Assembly (NCBI GenBank): GCA_963922205.1
Contig: CAWUHX010000251.1
Location: 124,001-188,000, forward strand
Direction: 5' to 3'
From: Romanomermis culicivorax
Lineage: Eukaryota > Nematoda > Enoplea > Mermithida > Mermithidae
DNA: 64,000 nucleotides
This document shows positions 44,701 through 53,952 of the stretch, in pieces (positions within the stretch are counted from its first letter, which is position 1; each line of letters starts with the position of its first letter). Both the position numbers and the translations under genes were made by a program. The notes below the pieces were generated by a model, which had not been told where the DNA came from, searched no databases, and worked only from the letters and a program-made list of their open reading frames with translations.

Positions 44701-47700
44701 AAACAGAACTTCATATAATCTTTTTTATGCTTCTTAATCGAAGATGGACCGCATTAATCACTGTTAAAGTCTTTTACACAACGCTTTCACAGTAAGATTC
44801 TCAAAATTGTATGCCAAATCTGACGTAACGTACATAGCAGGGTTTTTTTAGCGCGGTGCTAATGACTGAAAGGGAGAAATTTCTAAAAAAGTTCGAGAAG
44901 AAAGTTAAGAATATCACAAAATTGTGGTGAAAAATCAAAAATTGCCGTTTTCACAAATAGTTCCAGAAACAATGAAGATGTAAACGTTTATAAAGCATAA
45001 TTTCATAAGAGAATACAATAAAAGCATATTATCAGAATTGATAAACTCGAACATTAGTTTGACAACAACGAAGTGTTATTTGTCAACAGTGCTAACTGTG
45101 CTAATGAAATATTTTTTCATTAGGACGAATGCCAACGGGACTCGTGCCAAAAAACTGCAGTGTATATATGAACAGTATATACACTTATATAATTTGAACC
45201 TTTTGTTTTCTTGCTGAAACTTGGTGTGATAATGTTGCACCTAACTTCTCTGTAACCTTTACTTCTTTTTTGAACAGTGAAAATATCCGGATATATCCAG
45301 ATATTTTTTCACATCCGGATATACGTTTTTCAAAGTATCAGTCCGGATATCCGACGCAGATCACTACCCTTGACCCATACATGTAATTGGGGGGAAGTGC
45401 TATGGGAACGCCCCAGAAATCGTCGGGGCGACCACCCCTCCCCCAGGATTTTAAAATCCAATGGCTAGCCTAGCCATATGGTAGCCATAGGGACCCCCAT
45501 ACTTTTGATCGGAAAAATACTAAAAAATGTTAATTTTTTGATGAAAAAGGTCAATTTTTGAACAAAAAATGGTCAAAAATGTGAATTTTCTCGGCGCTTC
45601 ATGCCATTAATACATTTTTCGGTCTTTTTAGAAAAAATTACTATTTTTTTAAACTATTTTCAGAACTTTTTTCGTGAAAAAAAAGAATTTTTTTCTTGAG
45701 AGACCCAACCCCCAAAATTTTGGGAATTACTGACCTCCGGCCCAAAAAAAGTCGCCCGACCCCCAGACCTCGGGGTCCTGTTACATGTATGCCTTGACCC
45801 CAAAAAAGCCGCTGGACTCCCCAGACCTCGAGACTTCGTTACATGTATAAGGGACTCCTATGCTTTCGGTTGTAAAAACTTGGAAAAGGTCAATTTTTTA
45901 ATTAAAAAATGGTAATTTTTTATTTAGAAAAACACGTGACAAATTTTTCCGAATATTTTCCATCAGAACCGTGACTATTTTATTGAGGTACTTTGAGGCC
46001 TGCAGGCAGGGGAGGTTGAGTGGTCATGGCCCGTTCCAAAAATTTTTCAAGTGTCAAAAAACCAAAGGTTCGTTTCGTGTTTTTCTTCAAAATAAAGTCC
46101 AGTCAGAAATGCCAATTTTGCAGCAAATTGAGTGAAAAAACGTGTTCTTCAAACGAAAAAATTCCTGGCTACAGTCGTAAGTACTTTCAAAGTCACCCGA
46201 TTTAAATTTTCCTATAAAAATATTTTGGAATCACGCCAAGAAGTCTAACGGAAACAATTTGCATTTGTATACCCGTAACAGGCAACAGAATTTTCACCTA
46301 TAGTCGTACTAGATTTTATATTTTCACATGATGGAAATAAATAACAACTGGGCAAAAGCCAGGGAATATGAATCACTCGATCTACCAAGAAGTCACCACC
46401 AATCTCGATCTACCAAGAAGTCACCACCAATCTCAATCCAATCATTCTTACATTAGAAGAGATATTTCAAAACTATAACGCCAATTTTCATGATGAAAGA
46501 AAAATATTCAGCATAGACATTTGTAGAAATGCATCTGGTAGCCGGACCCGACATGCTGCCTGATACTAGAGATGTATTAGGTACCCGGACCCAACATTTT
46601 TTAAGTTTTGGACCCGGATCCAATATTTCCAAAATACGCTACTCGTATAGTCATGGGAGGAAAAAAAACCAGACGAATATGGGAGAAAAGAAAAACCAGG
46701 CAATAAAAGTGGAATTATCGGAAACTTTTATGCATTTTGAAATGAAAAACACCAAAAATTTTCCGGCACTTCGCGCCGGATTTCTAATTATTTATGATTC
46801 TTGGTATCATTTCTGTTGTGCGGTTAGAAAATGTCATCCCAGCTTATGCTTATAGCGTTCAGAAGCAAGCATGTTATGGATGAACGTTTGACCTTGAATT
46901 GTTTTTTCCGCGTATTTGACAAAAATCAAGATTTTTCCAGATTATTTTCACAAAATCGTTTTGCGGCGCTTTAGAATTTTTGGCTTTGGTGAACATAACT
47001 TTCTGCATTTGGAAAATGATTAAAACATCATCATGGGAAAATGGTAGTTATTCTTGCTATCTAAAGAAGCCATTCAGATTCCTTGTTACTTGCCTAATTT
47101 TTCAATTTTAGTTTGCCACACTGAAAACACATTGAATTCATTGAAAAGATAGCCACTTCATGCAGGAAAAAGATATTAAAAGTATTCATTTTAGAGAGCT
47201 ATAGAGCATCATAATCTAAAGTTTTTTTTCAGTGCAAAGCGCCGGAGATATTCAAGTCTGAAGTAAAATACCTATCGCGCTTTTTTACGTTATAGATCTG
47301 TGAAAACAATCGCTTTTGATAAATAATTTTGATTGGTAAATTACTGGCTCCAAGTTTCAAAATAGAGGTAAAATGTTTGACCTCTTCCGCCAATCAAATG
47401 GTGAAAAGATCGGTCATCAGCTGTTGCAGTAGAATGTGCAGAAAATTCATTTTCCGACATTTTAGAGGCCCCGAAATCAAAATTTTCCGGCGCTAGGCAC
47501 TGAATAAGTTACTTTAGCCAGAGTTTTGATTTCTCACCCAAAACTCAAGAAATTCAATTTTAAAAGTCAGGAACTGACGCGAAGTGAATGAAATACAAGG
47601 AAAGTAACTTTTGATCGGTTTTCTGATGAAACTAAGCGAATTTATCAATTTTAGAGTGAGCAACTAAAAATTGATCTGTGCAACCAAATTTTTCCGCATG

Positions 47701-50700
47701 TTACAGATCAACCTGGCTTGTGCGAAAAAAACCCTGATCATTGGTTTGAATAATGACTGATCTAATTTGTGAGCCTTATTATTTTGTGTGTGATTAAGAA
47801 TGTATTCATAATGATTGATCTATTATGTGGGCTTCTACTGTAATTTTGAAGAAAGTTTTTGACCAAATTTGTTGAGAAAACATGTTTTTTTACTACCACA
47901 TTCATTTATAAACTTTACAGTTTTGGCTTGTTGAGATTCCTATTGGCCTGTAAAATTTTAACCTTAGGAGCCAAGCCCGTCGATAAAAAACCAAAAACGC
48001 TGCTCGTGATGAACTGTTTTATGTGTGTATAAAAATATAAAATATAAAAACGCAAATTTTTGAGTACTAACGGTTTTTGAGAGGTCGCATGTACCAGTAC
48101 AAATGGACCGAGTACAAAAAAACACTGATGCACTAATGGTAGATTTCACTCAAATGTGGAGAAATGCTAAACCAATAACAATATAGCATAGTAAGTCCAA
48201 AGGCTCCTAATGCATAAGGAATCAGTGGTCACCTAAAGGCTTTAAAAACGTTGAAAATTTTAAGAAAACATGGAAAAAAGGGTTGTCATGAGGGGAGAGG
48301 AAAAACGGTGCATGGTAACCTTGAGGAACAATTTTGGGAGTTTCTTATACTTCTACGCTTGAACTTGCTGTGCACTCTTTGCTTTTTAAGGCTCTTTTTC
48401 CGATTCCGATTGATAAACCGTTTTCCGGATGAGCGCAGAAAAATGTGGGTTTATGAATTTAGCTCGCTCTAAGAGCAGGGCTTATACTCATCTGGGTTTA
48501 AATTGGCTGCATAAAAAAACCCTTGATAAAAAAAATTCAAGACAAAGGATAGACAAAATCTAATTTTATCATATTCCGATTTCCGGCGTACATTTTCTTC
48601 AATCAGATGATCCTCCAACTTCATCAGATTTTCACCAAATTAAACAGGAAAAGCTTCCAAAATGTCAGTTTTATTATATGCTGGCGTCGGCAAAAGGTAT
48701 CTCAAAGCTCAATTTAAAACACTCAGCGATTTAAGAATAAAAAATATGGAGTGTTTCTCTACAACTGATTCTAGACATACAAATCAAATGGAAGATAAAT
48801 TTACCAGCTTGGGACACCATTTCTAAGTCGTTGCCTTCCAAAACAACTTCGTCTTTTTGATCAGTGGAAACTTTGGCCGTAACTCCTTCTGGTAATTCGA
48901 TCCGTCTGACAATTTTTTCACCAATAAAGTTACGAATCTACAGATTTAACATGTCGATATGCGGGCATTAAAATCAAACGTAAATTTACCTCGACTAAAC
49001 TGCCTTTTTCTTGAATAGCGATGTTAATGGGAAAGTGAGCGTATACCGAACGCATTTTGTAACGATAACCCTTAAAAAAGTAAGACGGATTAGGGTTCGA
49101 TCGTGACTAAATTTCTAGGGATAAGGATTAGGTCAATCTCAGTAGGGATCGGGATTGATGACAAAATTGCATATCGAACAAAAAGATTAATCAAAATTTA
49201 TCAGTCCTTTCATATTCTCGAGTCGAATTTTTTCGATATCATTTGCGAAACTGATAATTATCGCTTTAAAGTTCTGAGCAGCAGATTTTTTTACTATAGA
49301 CTGAAAAGTCTCATCAGCTAAGAAAAAACAAATGAAAGCAAGGTTCAAGTTTCTTATTAACAACAACACTTCCACCAATGTCGGATGGTTCGGGGTCATA
49401 TCTCAAGACGGTACTGTTATATAGTGATGTTACTAGAGCAGAAGCTAGATTTTACCCTACACCCATACCCATGTAGTACTACAATGCTGCATCATCCAGA
49501 ACAGGGCCGTGCGCGGAAGGGGCGGCCGTTCCTCGCCCCCCTGTGCACGGTCCTGATCCAGACTTAGGTAGCATACGTTTTATAGGGTAGATTAAGCACA
49601 AGTTAATTTTGTTAATTTTAACATACGTCGCTTGAGCTAGGCATACAGAAGATTTGACCGGACAACCGAAATGAGTCAAAATTATGCTCTAATCAGGTTT
49701 GAGAATAAATTTATCAGCATTTGTGCCATGCATCCACATATTTGCTGTCTGTGATCAAAACTAATTTGAATATTGAAAAATGTGACTTCTTTCAGGAATC
49801 TGATTAAGCTTGCGTTAGAATTATCTATGCTGATACGACAAAAAACACTTCTATATAACTGTTTTCCGATCAACAGTTCTTGAATTGGGTTTGGGGACGT
49901 GGAAATACGATTATATTTACATGAAAATGGGAATTTTTCATCAAGTGACGTAACCTCATTTTCAAATTAACAAAATCTAATTTGGTTAGCTCTTCATTAG
50001 TTCAGCGCAAAAATATAATCAGCAATTTAATACCGAAATATTTGAGCGGCCAGCTACAAATTTTAAATTTATATCTCGATCCAGACGTTTTTTCGGGATC
50101 GAGATAGGTTGGACTAAGTCCTAATAGTACAAAAATTGTCTACCGATCTATGTTTTTCTGCAACGTATGAAAACTAGTGTCTCGAGATGAGCAAACAGAA
50201 TATAGCCAACAGTTGAATTTTTGTATACGTCTGTTCAAGGCAATTATTGAGCTTAACCAAACTGCTTGCAGTAATTTTCTTCATATAGACTACACTGTCG
50301 CTATCTGATAAGTTATTATAGGTACCAACTTTCATCAATTACCAATGTAACGCCTTTAATCAAATTTTGAATATGCGAGCAAATAGTGCGGATGCACGCC
50401 AATTCTTCTCGAACGCCAAACCATTTTCGCACTCGCAAAGTCCGCTTGTTCAATAAACTAATATCCAGGCTTTGATGTCTGAAATCACGCTTCAAAGTAC
50501 CGCGCGGCCCTTTGACCGTAACTTTTCGATTGTTGACGCTGACCGTGACTAAAGTTACATATTATAAATTGAACAATCAATTAGTGGAGTAGTGAAATGA
50601 AAATTAAGACGAAGTAAACATGATTTGACTAACCAAAAACTACGGGCATGAAGACTAAAACTAACTAAGTGTCTTTTAGTGGCATACTCATTAGCGCAGC

Positions 50701-53112
50701 CGCTAACTTTCCTTGATTTGTATTACTTTTTCTTATCTCGACTAAAGTTTTCATTAGCACATGTCCAACTTTATTAGCACCGTGCTGAAAAACAGCAAAC
50801 TGAACATTCTAATCATACATGTAACGGGGTCTCGAGGTTTGGGGGGGGGAGGTTAGGCGACTTTTTTGGGGCCGTGGGTCAGTAACTCCCCAAATTTTAG
50901 GGGAGGGGTCTCTTAAAAAAAATCGATTTTTTCACACGAAAAGTCCGAAAAATAGTTTAAAAAATTGTAATTTTTTTCTAAAAAGACCGAAAAAAGTATT
51001 CATGGCGCGAAGCGCCAAGAAAATTCACATTTTTACCATTTTTTGTTCAAAAATTGAAATTTTTCACCAGAAACTTGATATTTTTTAGTATTTTCCCGAC
51101 TAAAAGTATGAGGGTCCCCACGGCTACCATATGGCTAGCCATTGGATTGGAAAATCCTGGGTGGGGGCAGTCGCCCATGGCTAGCCATATGGTCGACGAT
51201 TTCGGGGGGGGGAGTTCCAATAGCACTTCCCTCCAATTACATGTATGATTCTAATATTCGGTGAGATCTCTTTAAGCACCCTGACATCGTCAAAACTCAT
51301 AAATTACTAATCAGTTTTACCTAAAAAAAAAACATTTCAGCTTTGCTGCTACTCTGGATCCACTGTTTTTCCCCGCCGACCTTTTCCCAATATGTAGAAA
51401 AAGCTCAATATTTGTTTCCGTTTTCGTCAATTCGTCTTTTCGCTTAAAATGTTCATAGACGCTTTATTCAACTGTTTTTGAGCCTTTCCAAACATTGTGG
51501 TATTTTTAGAGCCGTGAATTTTTTTTAGAAAGTTGGCGTGTGGATATTTCTTAAAAAATGAGTCTAGGAAAAAATGCGGATTTTCATTGAATATCAAGAT
51601 AAAATATAGAAGATTACCAATTAGAGAATGATGAAAACTATTGAAGATTACATGGTTAATGAAGATTGACATGCTAATTGCTAAAAGCCGCGGTTGAGCA
51701 AGATAATCAATAGCAAAGATTATCAAAGTTATAACCGGCGCGAAGAGCCGGTTGAGATGTGGAACTTGTAAAGTGCACCTTTTCTATATCCAATCCCCAA
51801 AATATTTTCGCCAAATTGTGAAAGAACCCAAAATTTTTTCCCCCTCCGAATTTGGATTCGAAAATTTTTTCGGCCCTTCGCGCCAGAAAGAATGAGAATG
51901 ATTCAAATACAATTTATAATTTTTCATTTTGGTTAGGCACAGATATGTCAGCAGTCGAATTTGTATGCAATTTAGGTTATACTCGCTTTGTCTTTTTGTT
52001 AAGTTTCTGTTACTATGACTTTTGATTAATTCTTATCATAACTTGGCTCAAAAATGAAAAACGTGTTTTTCCTCTATTTTTGATTAAATTACTAACTGCA
52101 AAAGCATGAGTATTTTCAGAAAAGCTCAAAAAAGCATATGGTGGTGGCATTTTTAAGCACTGTTTTTTTCTACGAATGCGGAAAGAAGTCAAATTTTTCT
52201 CCCACGTGTGGGAAATTTTTTGGCGATCAGTTTTCGTCTTGAAATCCTACGAAACGCCTCATCCCACTGTTTTCCTTCCGGCCGGCCTTCTCATCAAATA
52301 TAAGAATATGGTCAAAATGTTTTTCTTCATTTTCCGGAACTCGTTTTTTCGCTTAAAAATGCTCATAGTTGCTTTATTTTAATATTTTTGAGCTTTTAAA
52401 GCATTCTGATATGGTAAAGTGGGGTGACTTTGACCATCAAAGTCGCCCCTGATCAAAGTCACCCCACTTTTAGTCAATTTTTCAAACATATATCTCAAAA
52501 ATTAGATTTTTATCATATTTGAAATTTTAAAACCAGAAAATTCACGTTAAGAAGGGAACAAACGCTTCAAAAAGTTCAGAAGGTTGACGTGTTGATCTTT
52601 CTCAAACAATGTATGAAGGAAAAAATGCGGATCTTCACTAAATAGAAAAATATATAATATTGAAGATTGTTAATTAAAACACGAGATGATACGTCCAAGA
52701 TGATTAAATATGAAAACTATTAAAAATTAAATGGTATGGTAAGTGAAAGTAGACATGCTAAAAGCCGGGCCTGAGCATAGTAATAATTAATCTAATGATT
52801 ATTGAAGTTATCGAGATTTCGACCTTAAAGAATACACCAATATGCATCTTTTCTATATGAAAACTCCAAGTTTTTTTTCTAGATTTGTGGAAAGACCTCA
52901 AAAATTTTTTCCACATTCCAGATTTTTTGCACATTATAGTGCAAACTGCAAATGTAGAAAGTGTTTTTAAGCGAAAAAACGGTATGGCGAAAAAAATTTT
53001 GACGCCTTTCGCCAAATGACGAAAGAGGGAAAGAAACAGTGTTTAGGAGGTAGCACGATTACTCACCGTCTTTAGGGATTTTGACGACCTGGGACGACTC
53101 AATGACCTTCAT
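41649..53112 (-). CDS. rpl-9: 60S ribosomal protein L9 (uL6), five coding exons
   Basis: Exons, in transcript order, are 53112-53067, 50548-50344, 49070-48990, 48937-48805 and 41752-41649. They encode about 189 residues, close to the usual 190 or so. Diagnostic stretches are [56 protein letters not shown] and [13 protein letters not shown]. All introns have GT-AG ends and phases that agree across the joins. L9 binds 28S rRNA near the base of the stalk in the large ribosomal subunit. Introns are about 2.5 kb, 1.3 kb, 52 bp and 7.1 kb, the long ones full of MITEs. ATG at 53112 was chosen because [15 protein letters not shown] aligns with the family start. My count of exon 2 gives 205 bases where the frame needs 206, so one base near 50520 should be rechecked. 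Confidence 0.95.
43095..43612 (+). repeat. Diverged copy of the TACATGTAA MITE family
   Basis: Shares GGCCATATGGCTAGCCATTGGG, the CCCATACTTTTGAT-like block, the run of GAAAAATACTGAA, and the AAAATCGATTTTTC-rich tail with the copies at 45378, 50816 and 55913. An extra block of about 170 bp sits inside (43190-43360). Terminal repeats are lost. Confidence 0.5.
43981..44324. mobile_element. MITE with about 28-bp terminal inverted repeats
   Basis: Left end TACCGTATTCATTTGAATAG (then ACGCCGC) and right end GCGGCGTTTATTCAAATAAA (then TACGGTA) pair as inverted repeats. Internal copies of AATAAACGCCGC occur at about 44240-44270. 344 bp, no coding capacity. Confidence 0.75.
44840..45165. mobile_element. 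Possible MITE with CAGGGTTTTTTTAGC / GCCAAAAAACTGCAG ends
   Basis: The two ends are imperfect inverted repeats of about 17 bp, 320 bp apart. The related AGCACCGTGCTGAAAAACAG at 50776-50803 suggests a small family. Boundaries are uncertain. Confidence 0.35.
45378..45847 (+). mobile_element. MITE, TACATGTAA family, copy with duplicated end
   Basis: Starts TACATGTAATTGGGG (45378) and ends CCTGTTACATGTA (45789). A second end segment follows directly and closes at 45847. If TA is the target duplication, the terminal repeat begins CATGTAA, as in Tc1/mariner-type MITEs. A further partial copy continues to about 46000. The centre has CCATATGG and GGCTAGCC palindromes. Confidence 0.65.
46379..46437. 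repeat. Two-copy tandem repeat of 29 bp
   Basis: GATCTACCAAGAAGTCACCA followed by CCAATCTC occurs twice in direct succession with one change. Confidence 0.7.
48805..48937 (-). CDS. rpl-9: rpl-9 coding exon 4
   Basis: Encodes [20 protein letters not shown], then [20 protein letters not shown] and MVSQA, between acceptor AATCTGTAG and donor GTAAAT. Phase 0 at its start, one base over at its end. Confidence 0.95.
48990..49070 (-). CDS. rpl-9: rpl-9 coding exon 3
   Basis: Exactly 27 codons, [20 protein letters not shown] then EKGSLVE, with phase 0 on both sides. The 52-bp intron to exon 4 is of typical nematode size, unlike the other introns. Confidence 0.96.
49502..49555. mobile_element. 54-bp hAT-like micro-MITE with 8-bp target duplication
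   Basis: CAGGGCCGTGCGCGG...CTGTGCACGGTCCTG is almost wholly inverted repeat around GGCGGCCG. Flanks ATCCAGAA (49494-49501) and ATCCAGAC (49556-49563) match in 7 of 8, the duplication length typical of hAT. It lies in rpl-9 intron 2. A degraded relative is at about 7465-7519. Confidence 0.7.
50344..50548 (-). CDS. rpl-9: rpl-9 coding exon 2
   Basis: Encodes [20 protein letters not shown], then [40 protein letters not shown] and QNLIKGVTL. Acceptor ATGTAACTTTAG, donor GTAATT. Length by my count is one base short of the frame, with the discrepancy near 50520. Confidence 0.94.
50816..51245 (-). mobile_element. MITE, TACATGTAA family, inverted copy in rpl-9 intron 1
   Basis: 430 bp, TACATGTAACGGGGTCTCGA at the left and CCAATTACATGTA at the right, in the opposite orientation to the copies at 45378 and 55913. 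It contains CCATATGGCTAGCCATTGG near 51125-51145. Confidence 0.7.
51345..52935. repeat. Diverged tandem segmental duplication within rpl-9 intron 1
   Basis: The stretch of about 51345-51850 is matched in order by about 52255-52935: TTCGCTTAAAATGTTCATAG against TTCGCTTAAAAATGCTCATAG, AAAAAATGCGGATTTTCA against AAAAAATGCGGATCTTCA, GACATGCTAATTGCTAAAAGCC against GACATGCTAAAAGCC, and CACCTTTTCTATAT against CATCTTTTCTATAT. The right copy has an extra segment including the palindrome at 52415-52472. Confidence 0.6.
52415..52472. mobile_element. 58-bp palindromic element TAAAGTGGGGTGACTTTGA
   Basis: TAAAGTGGGGTGACTTTGA pairs with TCAAAGTCACCCCACTTTTA around a short centre that itself repeats TCAAAGTCGCCCC. 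It is present only in the right copy of the duplicated intron segment, consistent with insertion. Confidence 0.6.
53067..53112 (-). CDS. rpl-9: rpl-9 coding exon 1
   Basis: Encodes [15 protein letters not shown] plus one base, followed by donor GTGAGT. The ATG context (GCCAAAATG) is good. The same frame is open upstream without a family match, so that part is taken as untranslated. Confidence 0.9.
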
Positions 53113-53544
53113 TTTGGCGGAAACTTCGTCCAAAAGCTGACTAATGTTCAACAAATTAGCGGGCGAAATTTTCGCTGCATACGTTACAGTAAGTCTGTGA
53201 TACTGTTTCAGTATGCTATACTGCAAGTACTTGCATTTTATATACTTGAACATACACAATTCTATGAATTAGGTTGGAAAATGAGCGCGAAAATAGCGTA
53301 TGAATGTGATACAAAGACGGTGGAACGAAAAATTTCAAGAAGATCAATTTATTCTCACAATCCCACATCGTAACAAAACGGGTTGATTATCCCCTTATTT
53401 CCGGGACAATGAGTGAGGCTTGAATTTGTTTTTTTTTTCATGAAACCGCGAACCGGCGGCACTTACTTCGAGATTAAAATGTACTAATTAGTATTACATG
53501 GAAAAACTATATACACTAAACTCACACAACGATACAAAAAAAGC
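53113..53544 (-). other. Spacer between the cysteine-rich gene and rpl-9, with a possible poly(A) signal
   Basis: 432 bases between the stop of the upstream gene and the rpl-9 ATG, both on the minus strand. AATAAA on the minus strand lies at 53348-53353, about 190 bases after the upstream stop. The rpl-9 promoter and 5' UTR must fit in the rest. A pair this close on one strand could be an operon, but no spliced-leader acceptor was identified with confidence. Confidence 0.5.
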
Positions 53545-53952
53545 TCAAAAATCTGTGCAACAAAGGAATTCCCCTGGCACGGTCGACTGTTGACATTTAT
53601 AAGGCGCCGGACAAGCGTCCATTATCGACGGATTGCAGTCCACGACGCTGCCGATGGGCGATTTGTGAGGCGATCGATGATCACCCGAAATCATTGGTTT
53701 CCAACCGATTTGACAAGTCTTAGAATTTGAGCAACAAACGTAAAGATTGGAAGGCGTCGTCGTCGGACCTGATGCTACTTTTCGACAAACGTAGCCGAAT
53801 GGGCAGGTGAAATCGGTGGACGAACAGTAATGAAAATTTTTGGTCATCGGATTCAAGTATGGTTCGCCCGAAGGGCAAGCGGGAAATTTCACTGAATTTG
53901 CAGTGACAGTCATGCAGCAAATACTTTTACCAATGATTGTGAATTCGGAGCA
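53545..53952 (-). CDS. Cysteine-rich gene, last coding exon
   Basis: Starts CSEFTIIGKSICC after acceptor CATCTTTCCAG, completing the module begun at the end of the previous exon. Two further modules follow (CPSGEPYLNPMTKNFHYC and CQIGWKPMISGD...FLCC), then TDF and the stop. Confidence 0.85.
   Translation of the reverse strand, partial: CSEFTIIGKSICCMTVTANSVKFPACPSGEPYLNPMTKNFHYCSSTDFTCPFGYVCRKVASGPTTTPSNLYVCCSNSKTCQIGWKPMISGDHRSPHKSPIGSVVDCNPSIMDACPAPYKCQQSTVPGEFLCCTDF

Larger units (their letters stand above)
41753..48804 (-). other. rpl-9 intron 4, about 7 kb, AT-rich and MITE-laden
   Basis: Holds several inverted-repeat elements listed separately. A stretch at 42347-42592 has an 81-codon plus-strand frame ([18 protein letters not shown]...) that looks somewhat protein-like but matches no family I know. 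From 46440 to 48804 I see only AT-rich sequence with scattered short motifs. Confidence 0.6.
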
